Below the pieces are notes generated by a model. It was not told the origin of the DNA and did no database searches. It saw nothing but the letters and a program-made list of their open reading frames with translations. From Nitrospira sp. (lineage in GTDB: Bacteria; Nitrospirota; Nitrospiria; Nitrospirales; Nitrospiraceae), in the NCBI GenBank assembly GCA_029194535.1, contig JARFXR010000001.1, forward strand, positions 1,558,721-1,622,720: a stretch of 64,000 bases of DNA. The letters are read 5' to 3'. Below are positions 43,412 through 52,480 of the stretch, piece by piece (the stretch's first letter is position 1; every line of letters begins with the position of its first letter). The translations under genes were made by a program, and so were the position numbers.

Positions 43412-43753
43412 ATGGCGCGCACACACAAACCCGGACTATGGAAGTATCGAAGCGTCGAATTCGTCGCGTATCTGTCGATCGTGCTGGCTGGGTGCGTGTT
43501 ATTTGAAGAAGAGGAGGTGATCTATCTCAACAAGGCCATGGAGATTCACGCCACCCAAGCCGAAGTCAAACGACGGTTGGGAGTTCCCAAGGATACCCAA
43601 TCTCTACCCAACGGCGAGACCCTGTGGAAGTATCAAGTCTGGACCAACACCGGTGGAGATCTTAACGGTCCGGGCGAAAGTTACTGCGACGAATACAGCC
43701 TGCGTTTCGATCGGCAGGCGGCCCTCCGTGAGTGGACTCATCACGACTGCTGA
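43412..43753 (+). CDS. Putative outer-membrane lipoprotein, BamE/SmpA-like
   Basis: The frame from ATG 43412 gives 113 residues with a short hydrophobic N-terminus (FVAYLSIVLAGC) ending in a LAGC lipobox, so the mature protein would begin with a lipidated Cys. The rest (MEIHATQAEVKRRLGVPKDTQ, GETLWKYQVW, LRFDRQAALREWTHHDC) resembles the small BamE/SmpA fold used in envelope assembly. The frame is open upstream to 43259, overlapping the stress-protein gene, but that part looks non-coding. No strong ribosome-binding site is seen. Confidence 0.7.
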   Translation: MARTHKPGLWKYRSVEFVAYLSIVLAGCVLFEEEEVIYLNKAMEIHATQAEVKRRLGVPKDTQSLPNGETLWKYQVWTNTGGDLNGPGESYCDEYSLRFDRQAALREWTHHDC

Positions 43754-44136
43754 AGCTTGTTGGACAGGAATTGTCCGGCGAGATGGTAACAGACGAACCG
43801 GCGGCGGGGTTGTCTTTCCAGAGGAAAGGATCGCGCGTCTTCTCTAGTTTTCCCTGTATCTCCCTCCTGTTCTCTGCCTTTGTCCTGAACAGAATGACAG
43901 AGCTCTTGCTGCGTTATTCGACAAAAGTAACCTGTTTTTCATGATGGTACAACGGGCCCAAATCTGCAAAATGGAATACACAGAGCCATACAGTGGGCAG
44001 TTCGATCGCAGGAGCTCGTGTAATGGCAGAGACGGATGGGCGTATCAATGTCGGCTCCGGAATTCTTATGGATCGAGACGGATCAATAAGACGCCAGAGC
44101 TTGTTGCGGTTAACTTCCGGATCAAGGGGGGAGAAG
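43754..44136. other. Intergenic region; no gene seen
   Basis: This 383-bp gap contains only the upstream extension of the frame that becomes the secreted protein at 44137. Base composition is less GC-rich than the neighbours (runs such as TTGCTGCGTTATTCGAC), as expected for a promoter region. Confidence 0.5.
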
Positions 44137-44601
44137 ATGACGACACGTTTATTCAGCATAGTGGGCGGTTGCACCTTACTCGTGATGTCGGCCTTTTGGC
44201 TGCGTCCCGTCGTGGCTGAGGCCTGGGTTCCTCCGCAGTGGATCGACAAAGTGTCCATGGAAGTCATGGTTCAAAAGAATCTGGACCCGAAAGGCAACTT
44301 CGCCCCTTACTTCAAACAATTGGAAGTGATCAGCGAAGCGGCGGTCCAGGGGGATTTTACCGGTAAACGGAAAGGCATCAACCGCTTCCTCGAAATGTTG
44401 GAGACCAAAGAAGGTGGGATCAGCACCGAGTCGGCGCACGTGATTTTCGCGACCGTCGTCAAATGGGCGCCGTACGCCGTCTTGGTGCCGATGAAGGACA
44501 AGAGCAAGATGGATCCTGAGGAGAAGGCGTTGATCGCGCGGGTCGAAAAATTTGCCGCAGCGGTGAAGGACCAGGATGAGCGGGCGGCGCTCTCCTTCTA
44601 G
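44137..44601 (+). CDS. Secreted protein of unknown function
   Basis: The ATG at 44137 follows GGGGGGAGAAG, a good ribosome-binding site. The 154-residue product has a signal peptide (MTTRLFSIVGGCTLLVMSAF to VVAEA) with likely cleavage after AEA, leaving a helical protein of about 125 residues (WVPPQWIDKVSMEVMVQKN, AVQGDFTGKRKGINRFLEML, VVKWAPYAVLVPMKDKS). No family is recognised. A long hairpin follows the stop codon. A longer frame from 43993 lacks a ribosome-binding site. Confidence 0.75.
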   Translation: MTTRLFSIVGGCTLLVMSAFWLRPVVAEAWVPPQWIDKVSMEVMVQKNLDPKGNFAPYFKQLEVISEAAVQGDFTGKRKGINRFLEMLETKEGGISTESAHVIFATVVKWAPYAVLVPMKDKSKMDPEEKALIARVEKFAAAVKDQDERAALSF

Positions 44602-44614
44602 GGCTCAACATGAG

Positions 44615-44652
44615 TCAGGACCTTCTTCCTCGGAAAAGGAAGAAGGTCCTGG
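44615..44652 (+). terminator. Long hairpin downstream of the secreted-protein gene
   Basis: AGGACCTTCTTCCT (44617-44630) pairs perfectly with AGGAAGAAGGTCCT (44637-44650) around a 6-nt loop. A further C-G and T-G pair extend the stem to 16 bp. It begins 14 nt after the stop codon at 44601. It lacks a U-tract, so it is a strong mRNA hairpin and a likely but not classical terminator. Confidence 0.6.
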
Positions 44653-44772
44653 CGTCCGGGAAGAATCACACGACGCCCGCGCGAGGACCGTGGAGGAAGG
44701 AGTGTTCGGCCAAGTCCCCTATTGATTCGTCTGAGGGATGCCCTCGGTCGAGTCAGGCGAGGAGTCTTTGCG

Positions 44773-45420
44773 TTGAATCTCAAAGGCCTCATCTATAGGG
44801 AATTGGGTGAAGGGTTGACTGAAAGAGGATTGGCCGAGGCAGTCGGCGTCCCTCTGCGAACAATTACGAATATCCTTGCCGATAGAAGCCCGAACGACCC
44901 TGCGGTCTGGGAACACTTTGCGAAATATTTTCGAATGGATGCGGACTTCCTGCGCACCGGGGTGTCTGCGCGCGAGAGAACGACGGTTGAACTATCGGCC
45001 AAGACACATGATTCCGCGACAGGTCAAATCCGAAAGGTTCCCCTGCTGCACTGGGATCACATGGGTCAGATCTTGACAAGCAACAGACTCCCCGAGGTGC
45101 TCCATGCCGAGGCGATGATCGAGGCGACGGATGTATCGGGCACGCGCACGTTCGCTCTGAAAGTCCAGGACGACTCGATGGAGCCTCTGTTCAGCAAAGG
45201 AGAGATGATATTCGTCAATCCCGACCTCGAGTGGAAGCCCGGCGACTATGTCATCGCCCGTTACCGGGAGGGAAATTCTGACGCCATGCTCCTTCGTCAA
45301 GTCAAACGCATCGGCAGTCAATGTATTCTCCATCCGCAGAACCGGAGGTATGACGATCTTCCGGTGACGAACCGGGACGCCGTGCGTGGAAAGGTCGTCC
45401 GGCTGAGAAAGAATCTGTGA
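44773..45420 (+). CDS. LexA/CI-like transcriptional regulator with S24 peptidase domain
   Basis: The 215-residue protein has an N-terminal helix-turn-helix (about 15-50, LTERGLAEAVGVPLRTITNIL) and a C-terminal S24 domain. The catalytic serine is Ser135 (LKVQDDSMEPLF) and the lysine is Lys178 (LLRQVKRI). I see no clear Ala-Gly cleavage site between the domains, so self-cleavage is uncertain. The TTG start at 44773 is supported by GAGGAG 10 bases upstream; another TTG at 44722 would add 17 residues. It looks like a chromosomal phage-repressor-type regulator; no prophage genes surround it. Confidence 0.85.
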   Translation: MNLKGLIYRELGEGLTERGLAEAVGVPLRTITNILADRSPNDPAVWEHFAKYFRMDADFLRTGVSARERTTVELSAKTHDSATGQIRKVPLLHWDHMGQILTSNRLPEVLHAEAMIEATDVSGTRTFALKVQDDSMEPLFSKGEMIFVNPDLEWKPGDYVIARYREGNSDAMLLRQVKRIGSQCILHPQNRRYDDLPVTNRDAVRGKVVRLRKNL

Positions 45421-45472
45421 ACCTGCGCGGATCCGTCGGCGTGCGCGGATCCGTCAGAAGGAGGGCATCAAG

Positions 45473-46300
45473 ATGTGGGCTCATCAGCTTGTCGAAATGA
45501 AACGGTTCACCGCAGGCAACAGGTTGACGCGACTCGTGATCCTAGCCCTGTGGTGGCTCGCAACAGCATCATTCAGCGTCGCGGGGACTCAGGCGGAGCC
45601 GGCGCATCCGCAGCTGCTTCCCGGCGACAGGGTCCTGTTGGGCACCGTGGAGGAAATCAGAGGCGATCAGGCGCGAATTGATACCGGCGAGCTGCAAGCG
45701 CGATTTATTCCCATGGGGGTCAGAAAGGCCAAGGGGCTACCGGAATTGAAAGTGGGAGATCGGATCGAGCTCACCGTCAACGACCAGAATCTTCTTGTCG
45801 ATGCGCATGTGATGGGCGAGTCGAGCCGGCATGCCGTCGTTCGAGGTCAGCTTGCCGAGGCCTTGGTGACCGGGCATGACAAGGCCGTGCTGCGCACGGC
45901 CGGCGGCAGAGAAGAGTCCTATTTCATCCGGCCGGTCGCGCGAAGCAAGGTGGCCTCCGTTCCCGTCGGCGTGGAGGCCGTCTTCCTCATCGATGAAATG
46001 GACAGAATCGTTGATGTCACGTTTGACAGCAGGGATGGGGTCCATCGTGCGGCGGAACTCTGGCAGAAGAAGTCTCCTCTGAAGGGCAACCTCGCCCAAG
46101 TTCCTGGAAGAATCGTGAGGCCCTTGAAGGACAATACCATCGTCATTCGCACCGGGGATGGCAGAGAGCGATCGTACGAGGTGCGGCCGCTCATTCAGCC
46201 GAGGGTGGCGGAACTCTCCACAGGGGATGTCGCCGTGCTTCTGGTGGACGATGAACACAAAGTGACCGATGTCGCCTTTGAACCGGGGAAGCAGCAGTAA
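45473..46300 (+). CDS. Secreted protein with repeated beta domains, function unknown
   Basis: AAGGAGGGCATCAAG precedes the ATG. The 275-residue product has a signal peptide (RLTRLVILALWWLATASFSVAG). The mature part contains three similar units, each with a beta segment of the form GDRVLLGTVEEIRGDQARIDT, GHDKAVLRTAGGREESYFIRP or LKDNTIVIRTGDGRERSYEVR, the last two followed by VAS/ELxxGxxAVxLxDxxxxVxDVxF. The repeated units suggest an OB- or SH3-like barrel repeat. It could be periplasmic; no partner is evident. Confidence 0.75.
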   Translation: MWAHQLVEMKRFTAGNRLTRLVILALWWLATASFSVAGTQAEPAHPQLLPGDRVLLGTVEEIRGDQARIDTGELQARFIPMGVRKAKGLPELKVGDRIELTVNDQNLLVDAHVMGESSRHAVVRGQLAEALVTGHDKAVLRTAGGREESYFIRPVARSKVASVPVGVEAVFLIDEMDRIVDVTFDSRDGVHRAAELWQKKSPLKGNLAQVPGRIVRPLKDNTIVIRTGDGRERSYEVRPLIQPRVAELSTGDVAVLLVDDEHKVTDVAFEPGKQQ

Positions 46301-46321
46301 AGAGGCGGAGACGTCAACCGC

Positions 46322-46351
46322 AGCCGCCGTCCCTGATGCGGGGCGGCGGCT
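46322..46351 (+). terminator. GC-rich hairpin after the secreted repeat protein
   Basis: AGCCGCCGTCCC (46322-46333) pairs with GGGGCGGCGGCT (46340-46351) around a 6-nt loop, with one T-G pair. It starts 22 nt after the stop codon. No U-tract follows, so termination is likely only in the broad sense. Confidence 0.5.
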
Positions 46352-46417
46352 GAATCGGCGAGACAACCGAGGCAAACGATCAACGAGGTCATTCTACAAC
46401 CAGTAAAGGAGGAACTC

Positions 46418-46849
46418 ATGAACAAGCCAGGCGTCCCAGTCGGCGGGCTCAAGACCGTGGGTCAGATTGATGCCACCAATCCGTTGGTGTTTCATGCCGG
46501 GCAGGACGGCATGGAGGTCGCGCTGGCGTTGTTATCGACCCACACGGCCGGCGCCCCGGTGGTGGATGCCCATGGCAAGTATCTCGGGTTCATCAATGAA
46601 TTCGATGTCATGAAATCGCTCGATGCGGGCCATGATCTGAACAAGCTGTCGGCGGAGCAGATCATGCGCAAGGATCGACTGGTGATCTCCCTCTCGACGG
46701 CAATTACCCACGCGGCGAAGGTGATGCAGGAGCATCGGGTGGTAAGCCTGCCGGTCGAGCGTGACGGAGTAGTCGCGTACTCCGTCACCCGGCACGATCT
46801 CCTACGGGCGCGAATCGGTCTAGGGGTGGGTATGGGCCTTGAACCCTAA
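46418..46849 (+). CDS. CBS-domain protein
   Basis: The 143-residue protein is a tandem CBS (Bateman) module: unit one around VGQIDATNPLVFHAGQDGME to GKYLGFINEFDVMKSLDAG, unit two around SAEQIMRKDRLVISLSTAIT to VERDGVVAYSVTRHDLLRA. Such modules bind adenosine nucleotides and usually regulate a partner protein. Here no catalytic domain is fused. AAAGGAGG precedes the ATG, so the start is firm. Confidence 0.92.
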   Translation: MNKPGVPVGGLKTVGQIDATNPLVFHAGQDGMEVALALLSTHTAGAPVVDAHGKYLGFINEFDVMKSLDAGHDLNKLSAEQIMRKDRLVISLSTAITHAAKVMQEHRVVSLPVERDGVVAYSVTRHDLLRARIGLGVGMGLEP

Positions 46850-47194
46850 TCTGAGAAGGTAAGTCGCGTCGTCTGACATGCCAAAATCACGGAAGAAAGC
46901 CATGAGGAGAAAGACGTGCTCGTGGTCAGATCAGATGGGACTGTGCCGACAAGCCGGGACCGATCGCGATCCGTTGCCGATTTGACGATGCGCCGGCCTC
47001 TCTAAAGGAGGCCGATCAGAGCGTGTGTCTGCGGTATAACGATCTCAATCTCAAGCATATCGGTAGCCCGCTGTACATCAAGGGTTGACCGGCACCGGCA
47101 CACAACGGGCGCTGCTTCCCTTGAACGCATTGAGGCAAACCACCGACGCATCCGAGTCCTGGAAAGGCGGCCGATTGCGGATCAGGAGAGACGG
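46850..47194. other. Intergenic region with a possible gene remnant
   Basis: This 345-bp stretch has no complete gene. One frame is open without a normal start and ends at TGA 47086-47088 with SVCLRYNDLNLKHIGSPLYI just before the stop, which looks protein-like. It may be the end of a decayed gene or a chance frame. GAGAGACGG precedes the next gene. Confidence 0.4.
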
Positions 47195-47935
47195 ATGAGC
47201 GTTGAAGCGTGGTCCACCACGTACCGGGTGAAACTGATTGATCGCTACGAGGTGGCCGAGAACACCATGGCCTTTCGCTTCGAGAAGCCGGCGCATTTTA
47301 CGTTCACGCCGGGTCAGTTCATCGACATGACCCTGGTGGATTCTCCAGAAACGGACGCAAAGGGCAATAAAAGAACCTTCTCGATCGCAAGCAGTCCCGA
47401 AGACGACATCCTGATGGTGGCGACAAGGTTGCGCAACACGGCGTTCAAGCGCGTGTTACGAACCATGTCTCTTGGTACTCAGGTCTCCATCGAAGGTCCG
47501 TTCGGCGACTTGATCCTCCATACTGATGCGACGCGGCCTGCGGTGTTCCTGGCCGGGGGTATCGGCATTACGCCGTTTCGGAGCATCCTCTTGCATGCGG
47601 CGAAAGCGGAACTCTCTCATCACCTGGTCCTCATTTACTCGAATCGGCGGCCTGAAGACGCAGCATTCTTTGATGAGCTTGAAGCCCTGCAACGAGACAA
47701 TCCGCGGTACACGTTCGTCGGAACCATGACCCAGGCGGAGCACTCGTATCGTTCCTGGCAGGGTGAACGGGGCAAGGTGAGTCGGCACATGTTGGACAAA
47801 CTCCTGAAGGACCTCGTCGGTCCCATTTACTACGTGGCCGGACCTCCGAGAATGGTCGGCAGCCTGCAGAGCATGCTCACAGAGGCCGGCGTCAAGAACG
47901 AAGACATCCGAGCCGAGGAATTCTTCGGCTATTGA
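47195..47935 (+). CDS. Ferredoxin/flavodoxin-NADP reductase-like FAD oxidoreductase
   Basis: This 246-residue protein has the FNR-family fold: FAD-binding part with FTPGQFIDMTL, RTFSIASSP and GPFGDLILH, then the NAD(P)-binding part with VFLAGGIGITPFRSIL, VLIYSNRRPEDAAF, YYVAGPPRMVGSL and the terminal EEFFGY. No [2Fe-2S] domain is fused, so electrons probably go to or come from a separate carrier. The terminal aromatic residue fits the FNR type. The partner is not identifiable from the neighbours. Confidence 0.9.
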   Translation: MSVEAWSTTYRVKLIDRYEVAENTMAFRFEKPAHFTFTPGQFIDMTLVDSPETDAKGNKRTFSIASSPEDDILMVATRLRNTAFKRVLRTMSLGTQVSIEGPFGDLILHTDATRPAVFLAGGIGITPFRSILLHAAKAELSHHLVLIYSNRRPEDAAFFDELEALQRDNPRYTFVGTMTQAEHSYRSWQGERGKVSRHMLDKLLKDLVGPIYYVAGPPRMVGSLQSMLTEAGVKNEDIRAEEFFGY

Positions 47936-47974
47936 GCCGTTCACATTCCGGCTGCAATCTCATAAAGAGCCACG

Positions 47975-48307
47975 ATGCCGTCTCTCCAGGCTAAGAGGAC
48001 AAGACCCGTATTGTCCCGTGAGTTTCAGACGGTGAGCGTGACCGTTGTCCGGCTTCTGAGTGGTGTCCTGCTCTGCGCCGGCTGTGTCGTTGGGTTGCCG
48101 ATAGGCTGCGCCAAGACGGTGTGGGAACATCCGGTGAAAGGGACATCGAGCTTGCCACAAGATCGGGCCGGGTGCGAGGAGCGGGCCGGGCATCTGGCGC
48201 AGGAAGGAGACCCGCATACCGGCAATGTGCAATCCATGCAGGACCACATCGACGAATGTCTTCGAGCCCTTGGATATGTCGAGCGATCCGGCGGCCGTGG
48301 ATATTGA
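47975..48307 (+). CDS. Putative small lipoprotein
   Basis: The 110-codon frame from ATG 47975 contains a hydrophobic segment (VVRLLSGVLLCAGCVVGLPIG) with an LCAGC-type lipobox, preceded by a basic region. The mature part has four cysteines including CEERAGHLAQ and MQDHIDECLRALGYV, the last part resembling small lipoproteins that end in an 'ECLRALGY' motif. A GTG at 48032 could be the true start. Function is unknown. About 290 bp of apparently non-coding DNA follow. Confidence 0.6.
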   Translation: MPSLQAKRTRPVLSREFQTVSVTVVRLLSGVLLCAGCVVGLPIGCAKTVWEHPVKGTSSLPQDRAGCEERAGHLAQEGDPHTGNVQSMQDHIDECLRALGYVERSGGRGY

Positions 48308-48601
48308 ATCGCACCGCCTTCCTGTTTCCTCTCTCCTCGTCCCTCTGTCCTCGTGATGACGACAGGGTCATGCTTCTGAAGTTGGACAAACAATTCCAGC
48401 TTTGTCGGATGGTCGGCGCCGCTTCAATCTCGTACAGATGACACTATGGCCGCGGCGAGAAGCGTCTTTCACGTCTCAAGCGGCCGGCGATGGATCCGGA
48501 TAAGCGGCCTGTCGAAGCTCGGCACGCCCGACGGCATGCAGGTCGTCGTGAGCAGGCAGGACAGCGCGACCCGCTGAACGAAGAGGTGAGACGAGGAACC
48601 C

Positions 48602-48877
48602 ATGCTCGAGCTGTATCAGTTTGAAGAATGCGAGTACAGCGCGCAGGTTCGCCTGAAGATGTCCGAATGGGTGATCGACTGCATCTTGAGAAACGTCTCG
48701 AAGGACAAATCCAAGCGCGAGCGCCTGAAGCGAATATCCGGACACAACGAGACGCCGACGCTGGTGGATTCGTCCTGCGGCGTCATCATTGCGGGCGACG
48801 AAAAGAAGATCATCGAGCACCTGCGGAGATTTCACCGTCGCAAGAACACGAAGAGCGGATCAACGAGAAGAGCATGA
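48602..48877 (+). CDS. Glutaredoxin/GST-N-like protein
   Basis: The 91-residue protein has a thioredoxin-fold pattern: LELYQFEECEYSAQVRLKM at the start, a cis-proline-like NETPTLVDSSCGVIIAGDEK, then a C-terminal helix IIEHLRRFHRRK. The active-site position reads CEYS, where glutaredoxins have CPYC or CPYS. It could be a monothiol form or a glutathione/Fe-S binding variant. AAGAGGTGAGACGAGG lies upstream of the ATG. Confidence 0.75.
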   Translation: MLELYQFEECEYSAQVRLKMSEWVIDCILRNVSKDKSKRERLKRISGHNETPTLVDSSCGVIIAGDEKKIIEHLRRFHRRKNTKSGSTRRA

Positions 48878-49155
48878 GGCGAAGCACGGCTCATGGTCGA
48901 TTCGTCGGCGAGCGGTCGCGCACTCGACGCCCTGTGCGTAACTGCTCGAACGGCACGATACGGAACGCGCGTCGTAGAGCGTCGAGAGGGTTGCGCCGGC
49001 AGTTCCGTCCCTTCGTGGCGCGACTCGAGCGGAGCGTGATGGGATCGTGAGTTGCATCTCTCATTGCACTTACGGGCCGATGTATCCGATCGTACGAGGC
49101 GCCGGAGCCAAGCAGGCGGCGCTGTTCGCAACACGTCTTCTCAAGGAGGTCTGCA
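48878..49155. promoter_or_regulatory. Region upstream of the nuo operon
   Basis: These 278 bp contain no recognisable gene. As the only sizeable gap before nuoA, they should hold the nuo promoter. AAGGAGG lies 6 nt before the nuoA GTG start. I could not pick a confident -35/-10 pair. Confidence 0.5.
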
Positions 49156-49599
49156 GTGACCGAACAGCTCTGGCCCTTCGCCGTCTACGGCCTCGCGGTC
49201 CTGGCGATTGCGGCGGGAATGATCGGGATCTCCGCTGTGCTGGGCGAGCGGCATCGCGAGCAGGCGACGGACGAACCCTATGAATCCGGCATCGCCGTCA
49301 CGGGCTCGGCGCAGATCCGCTTGCCCGTGCAGTTCTACCTGATCGCGATGTTGTTCGTCATCTTCGATCTGGAGGCGGTCTATCTTTTCGCCTGGGCCGT
49401 GGCGGTGCCCGAGACCGGCTGGCTCGGGTTTGGAGAAATGCTCGTCTTTATCGCGGTGCTGTTCATCGCGCTGGCCTATTTGTGGCGGGTCGGCGCGCTC
49501 GATTGGGGAACCTCCCTCCAACGGGTACCGGTACGGAGGCGCAAAGGTCGCGATGCGTTGGTGGCTCAGCAAGCCGGCGGACGATCACCGATCGGCTGA
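49156..49599 (+). CDS. nuoA: NADH-quinone oxidoreductase subunit A
   Basis: NuoA is a small membrane subunit at the junction of the peripheral and membrane arms. The 147-residue protein has three predicted transmembrane helices and the family motif [21 protein letters not shown] with [17 protein letters not shown]. It starts with GTG, supported by AAGGAGG. The C-terminal 25 residues are basic and extend past the usual end of the subunit. It is the first gene of a 13-gene operon. Confidence 0.96.
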   Translation: MTEQLWPFAVYGLAVLAIAAGMIGISAVLGERHREQATDEPYESGIAVTGSAQIRLPVQFYLIAMLFVIFDLEAVYLFAWAVAVPETGWLGFGEMLVFIAVLFIALAYLWRVGALDWGTSLQRVPVRRRKGRDALVAQQAGGRSPIG

Positions 49600-50239
49600 C
49601 GGAATGGGCAGAATCGGCGACGGCACGCCGGCGGACGCGGTGCGTCGGAGCGTCGTCCTGGGACGGTTGGAAGACCTGATCGCCTGGGGGCGGAAAAATT
49701 CGCTCTGGCCGTTCAACTTCGGCTTGTCCTGTTGCTACGTCGAGATGGCGACCAGCCTCACGAGCCGGTACGACATCGCGCGCTTCGGCGCCGAAGTGGT
49801 CCGGGGCAGTCCGCGCGAAGCGGATGTGATGGTGGTCGCCGGCACCGTGTTCGTCAAGATGGCGCCGATCATCAAGCGCCTGTACGAACAGATGATGGAG
49901 CCTCGCTGGGTGATTTCTATGGGATCCTGCGCCAATTCCGGCGGGATGTACGACATCTATTCCGTGGTGCAAGGCGTCGATTCTTTCCTGCCGGTGGACG
50001 TCTATCTTCCCGGTTGCCCGCCGCCGCCCCATACCTTCATGGAAGGCCTGTTGCTGTTGCAGGAGCAGGTCGGTCGGGAACGGCGGCCGCTGAGCTGGGT
50101 GATCGGCGACCGACAGGTATCGAAGCCGCTGATGCCTTCGCAGCGCGATCACAAACGAGTCGAACGAGAACGAGCGACGGACCTCCCGGGGGTCGATCGC
50201 CTGCCGATGACCGAGCTGAAACGTGAAAAATGGACATGA
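49553..50239 (+). CDS. nuoB: NADH-quinone oxidoreductase subunit B
   Basis: NuoB holds cluster N2, the last Fe-S cluster before quinone. The four ligand cysteines are visible: the tandem pair in [23 protein letters not shown] and [11 protein letters not shown]. The ATG at 49553 overlaps nuoA by 47 nt with AAAGG upstream; ATG 49604, just after the nuoA stop, is an alternative and fits the shorter N-terminus of many NuoB proteins. The 3' end overlaps nuoCD by 10 nt. Confidence 0.95.
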   Translation: MRWWLSKPADDHRSADGMGRIGDGTPADAVRRSVVLGRLEDLIAWGRKNSLWPFNFGLSCCYVEMATSLTSRYDIARFGAEVVRGSPREADVMVVAGTVFVKMAPIIKRLYEQMMEPRWVISMGSCANSGGMYDIYSVVQGVDSFLPVDVYLPGCPPPPHTFMEGLLLLQEQVGRERRPLSWVIGDRQVSKPLMPSQRDHKRVERERATDLPGVDRLPMTELKREKWT

Positions 50240-51981
50240 GCCGGACCACGATCGTCGATGAACTCCGGGGACGATTCGGCCGGGACGCATTCTCGGTTCA
50301 ACCGACGTGCGATGCGCTTCCCACTGTCTGGACGTCGACAGGTCGGGTGCGTGAGATGCTCCGGTATCTCAAAGATGAGGCGGATCGACCCTATAAGATG
50401 CTGTATGACCTCACCGCGATCGACGAGCGGGTCCGGCGGGTGAGACAGGATCAGCCTCCGGGCGAATTCACGGTGGTCTATCACCTGCTCTCGTTCGAGC
50501 GGAACGAAGACATCCGCCTCAAGGTGCCGCTGGCGGGAACGACTCCCGGCATCGCAACCGTCACCGATCTCTGGCCCGCCGCCGACTGGTACGAGCGGGA
50601 AGTCTGGGACCTGTTCGGCATCACCTTCGGCGGGCATCCGCATCTCCGCCGGATTCTGATGCCGCCGACCTGGCAAGGCCATCCGCTCAGGAAGGATCAT
50701 CCTGCCCGCGCGACCGAAATGGGCCCGTTTTCGTTGCCGGAGGACAAGCAGGAAGCAGAAGAAGAGGCGCTGAAGTTTCACCCAGAGGAATGGGGGATGA
50801 CGCGCTCGCGCGAGGCATCGGACTTCATGTTCCTCAATCTGGGCCCGGCGCACACCGGTACCCATGGAATTCTGCGTCTCGTGCTCCAACTGGACCAGGA
50901 GGAGATCGTCGATGTGGTGCCGGACATCGGCTATCACCACCGCGGAGCGGAGAAGATGGGCGAGCGCCAGACCTGGCACACATTCATTCCTTATACAGAC
51001 CGGATCGATTATCTGGGCGGCGTCATGAACGAGTTGCCCTATGTGCTGGCGGTGGAACGGCTCGCCGGCATCAAGATTCCCGATCGGGCTCAGGTCATCC
51101 GGGTCATGATGGCGGAATTCTTCCGCATCGCGAGCCATCTCGTCTGGTACGGAACGTTTGCGCAGGATGTCGGGCAGCTGTCTCCGGTCTTCTACATGTT
51201 CACCGATCGGGAGCGCATCTTTCACATCGTGGAGGCGATCTGCGGTGGGCGGATGCATCCGGAATGGTTCCGCATCGGCGGCGTGGCTCAGGATCTTCCG
51301 GACGGCTGGGACAGACTGGTCCGTGAATTTCTGGACTATTTTCCGCCTCGCCTCGCGGAATACGACGACCTGGTGATGCGCAATGCGATCTTCAAAGCCC
51401 GCACACGGGGTGTGGGCGTCTATACGAGGGAAGAAGCGATCGAATGGGGAGTGACCGGCCCCGGTTTGCGCGCGACCGGATTCGAGTGGGACTTTCGGAA
51501 ACGGCGGCCCTATTCGGGGTACGAGCGGTTCGAATTCGATGTTCCGATCGCGATGCACGGCGACTGTTACGACCGTGCGGTCGTGCGCGTCGAGGAGATG
51601 CGGCAGAGTCTCCGGATCATCGAGCAGTGTCTCGACCACATGCCGGAAGGCCCGTACAAGGCGGAGCATCCGTTGGCCGCGCCCCCGATCAAGGAACGGA
51701 CGATGCACGACATCGAAACGCTGATCACGCACTTTCTGAGCGTCAGTTGGGGTCCGGTGATTCCGCCCGGCGAGGCGTTCGTCGGGATCGAGGCCACCAA
51801 GGGCAACAACGGCTATTACCTGATCAGCGACGGCACGCCCTGGCCCTACCGCGTGCGTATCAGGACGCCGTCCTTTCCCCACATGCAGATGGTCCCATTG
51901 ATCTCGCGCGGCCTTTTGCTCGCGGACCTTGTGGCCATCCTCGGCAGCGTGGATTTCGTACTCGCGGACGTGGACCGGTGA
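50230..51981 (+). CDS. nuoCD: NADH-quinone oxidoreductase fused subunits C and D
   Basis: The 583-residue protein fuses NuoC (residues about 1-175, with [21 protein letters not shown]) to NuoD (about 190-583, with [41 protein letters not shown] cut by normal spacing, and a C-terminal [17 protein letters not shown]). NuoD lines the quinone pocket: the His in THG and the Tyr in IPYTDR are the residues usually involved. The fusion occurs in E. coli and several other groups. Confidence 0.96.
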   Translation: MDMSRTTIVDELRGRFGRDAFSVQPTCDALPTVWTSTGRVREMLRYLKDEADRPYKMLYDLTAIDERVRRVRQDQPPGEFTVVYHLLSFERNEDIRLKVPLAGTTPGIATVTDLWPAADWYEREVWDLFGITFGGHPHLRRILMPPTWQGHPLRKDHPARATEMGPFSLPEDKQEAEEEALKFHPEEWGMTRSREASDFMFLNLGPAHTGTHGILRLVLQLDQEEIVDVVPDIGYHHRGAEKMGERQTWHTFIPYTDRIDYLGGVMNELPYVLAVERLAGIKIPDRAQVIRVMMAEFFRIASHLVWYGTFAQDVGQLSPVFYMFTDRERIFHIVEAICGGRMHPEWFRIGGVAQDLPDGWDRLVREFLDYFPPRLAEYDDLVMRNAIFKARTRGVGVYTREEAIEWGVTGPGLRATGFEWDFRKRRPYSGYERFEFDVPIAMHGDCYDRAVVRVEEMRQSLRIIEQCLDHMPEGPYKAEHPLAAPPIKERTMHDIETLITHFLSVSWGPVIPPGEAFVGIEATKGNNGYYLISDGTPWPYRVRIRTPSFPHMQMVPLISRGLLLADLVAILGSVDFVLADVDR

Positions 51982-52003
51982 AACGACCCTGAACGGTTTG
52001 CCT

Positions 52004-52468
52004 ATGCTGACTGACATCGAACGTCGCGAAATCGAGGAAGAGCTCTCGCACTATCCGGATAGACAGGCAGGCTGTGTCGAGGCGTTGAAGGTCGTCCAGC
52101 GACATCGAGGCTGGGTCTCCGACGAGAGTCTCAAGACTGTCGCTGCCCTGCTCGGCATGACGCCCGATGAGCTGGACGGCGTCGCGACGTTTTATAACTT
52201 GATCTTTCGGAAGCCCGTCGGGCGGCATGTGATCTTTCTGTGCGACAGCATCAGCTGCTGGGTCTGCGGGTGCGACGCCCTGCGCAAGGGTCTCCAAACC
52301 CGGTTGGGGATCTCGATGGGCGAGACGACGGGCGACCGTCGATTCACGCTGCTCCCGATCGTCTGCCTCGGAACCTGCGACCGAGCCCCCGCGATGATGA
52401 TCGACGACGATCTCCACGGAGACCTGACCGCCGCGAGCATCGATCGCATTCTTGAACGGTATCCATAA
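52004..52468 (+). CDS. nuoE: NADH-quinone oxidoreductase subunit E
   Basis: NuoE carries the off-path [2Fe-2S] cluster N1a. The 154-residue product starts MLTDIERREIEEELSHYPD, contains VASFY replaced by GVATFYNLIFRKPVG, and has the ligand cysteines in LCDSISCWVCGC and CLGTCDRAPAMM. An extra Cys or two in the first motif is unusual. The ATG at 52004 fits the family; a longer frame to 51929 overlaps nuoCD. Confidence 0.94.
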   Translation: MLTDIERREIEEELSHYPDRQAGCVEALKVVQRHRGWVSDESLKTVAALLGMTPDELDGVATFYNLIFRKPVGRHVIFLCDSISCWVCGCDALRKGLQTRLGISMGETTGDRRFTLLPIVCLGTCDRAPAMMIDDDLHGDLTAASIDRILERYP

Positions 52469-52480
52469 GAGGACCGGCCG

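Noticed and set aside
44773-45420. Interpreting the S24 regulator as evidence for a prophage
   Set aside because: No integrase, capsid or other phage gene is nearby; the flanking genes are ordinary chromosomal ones.
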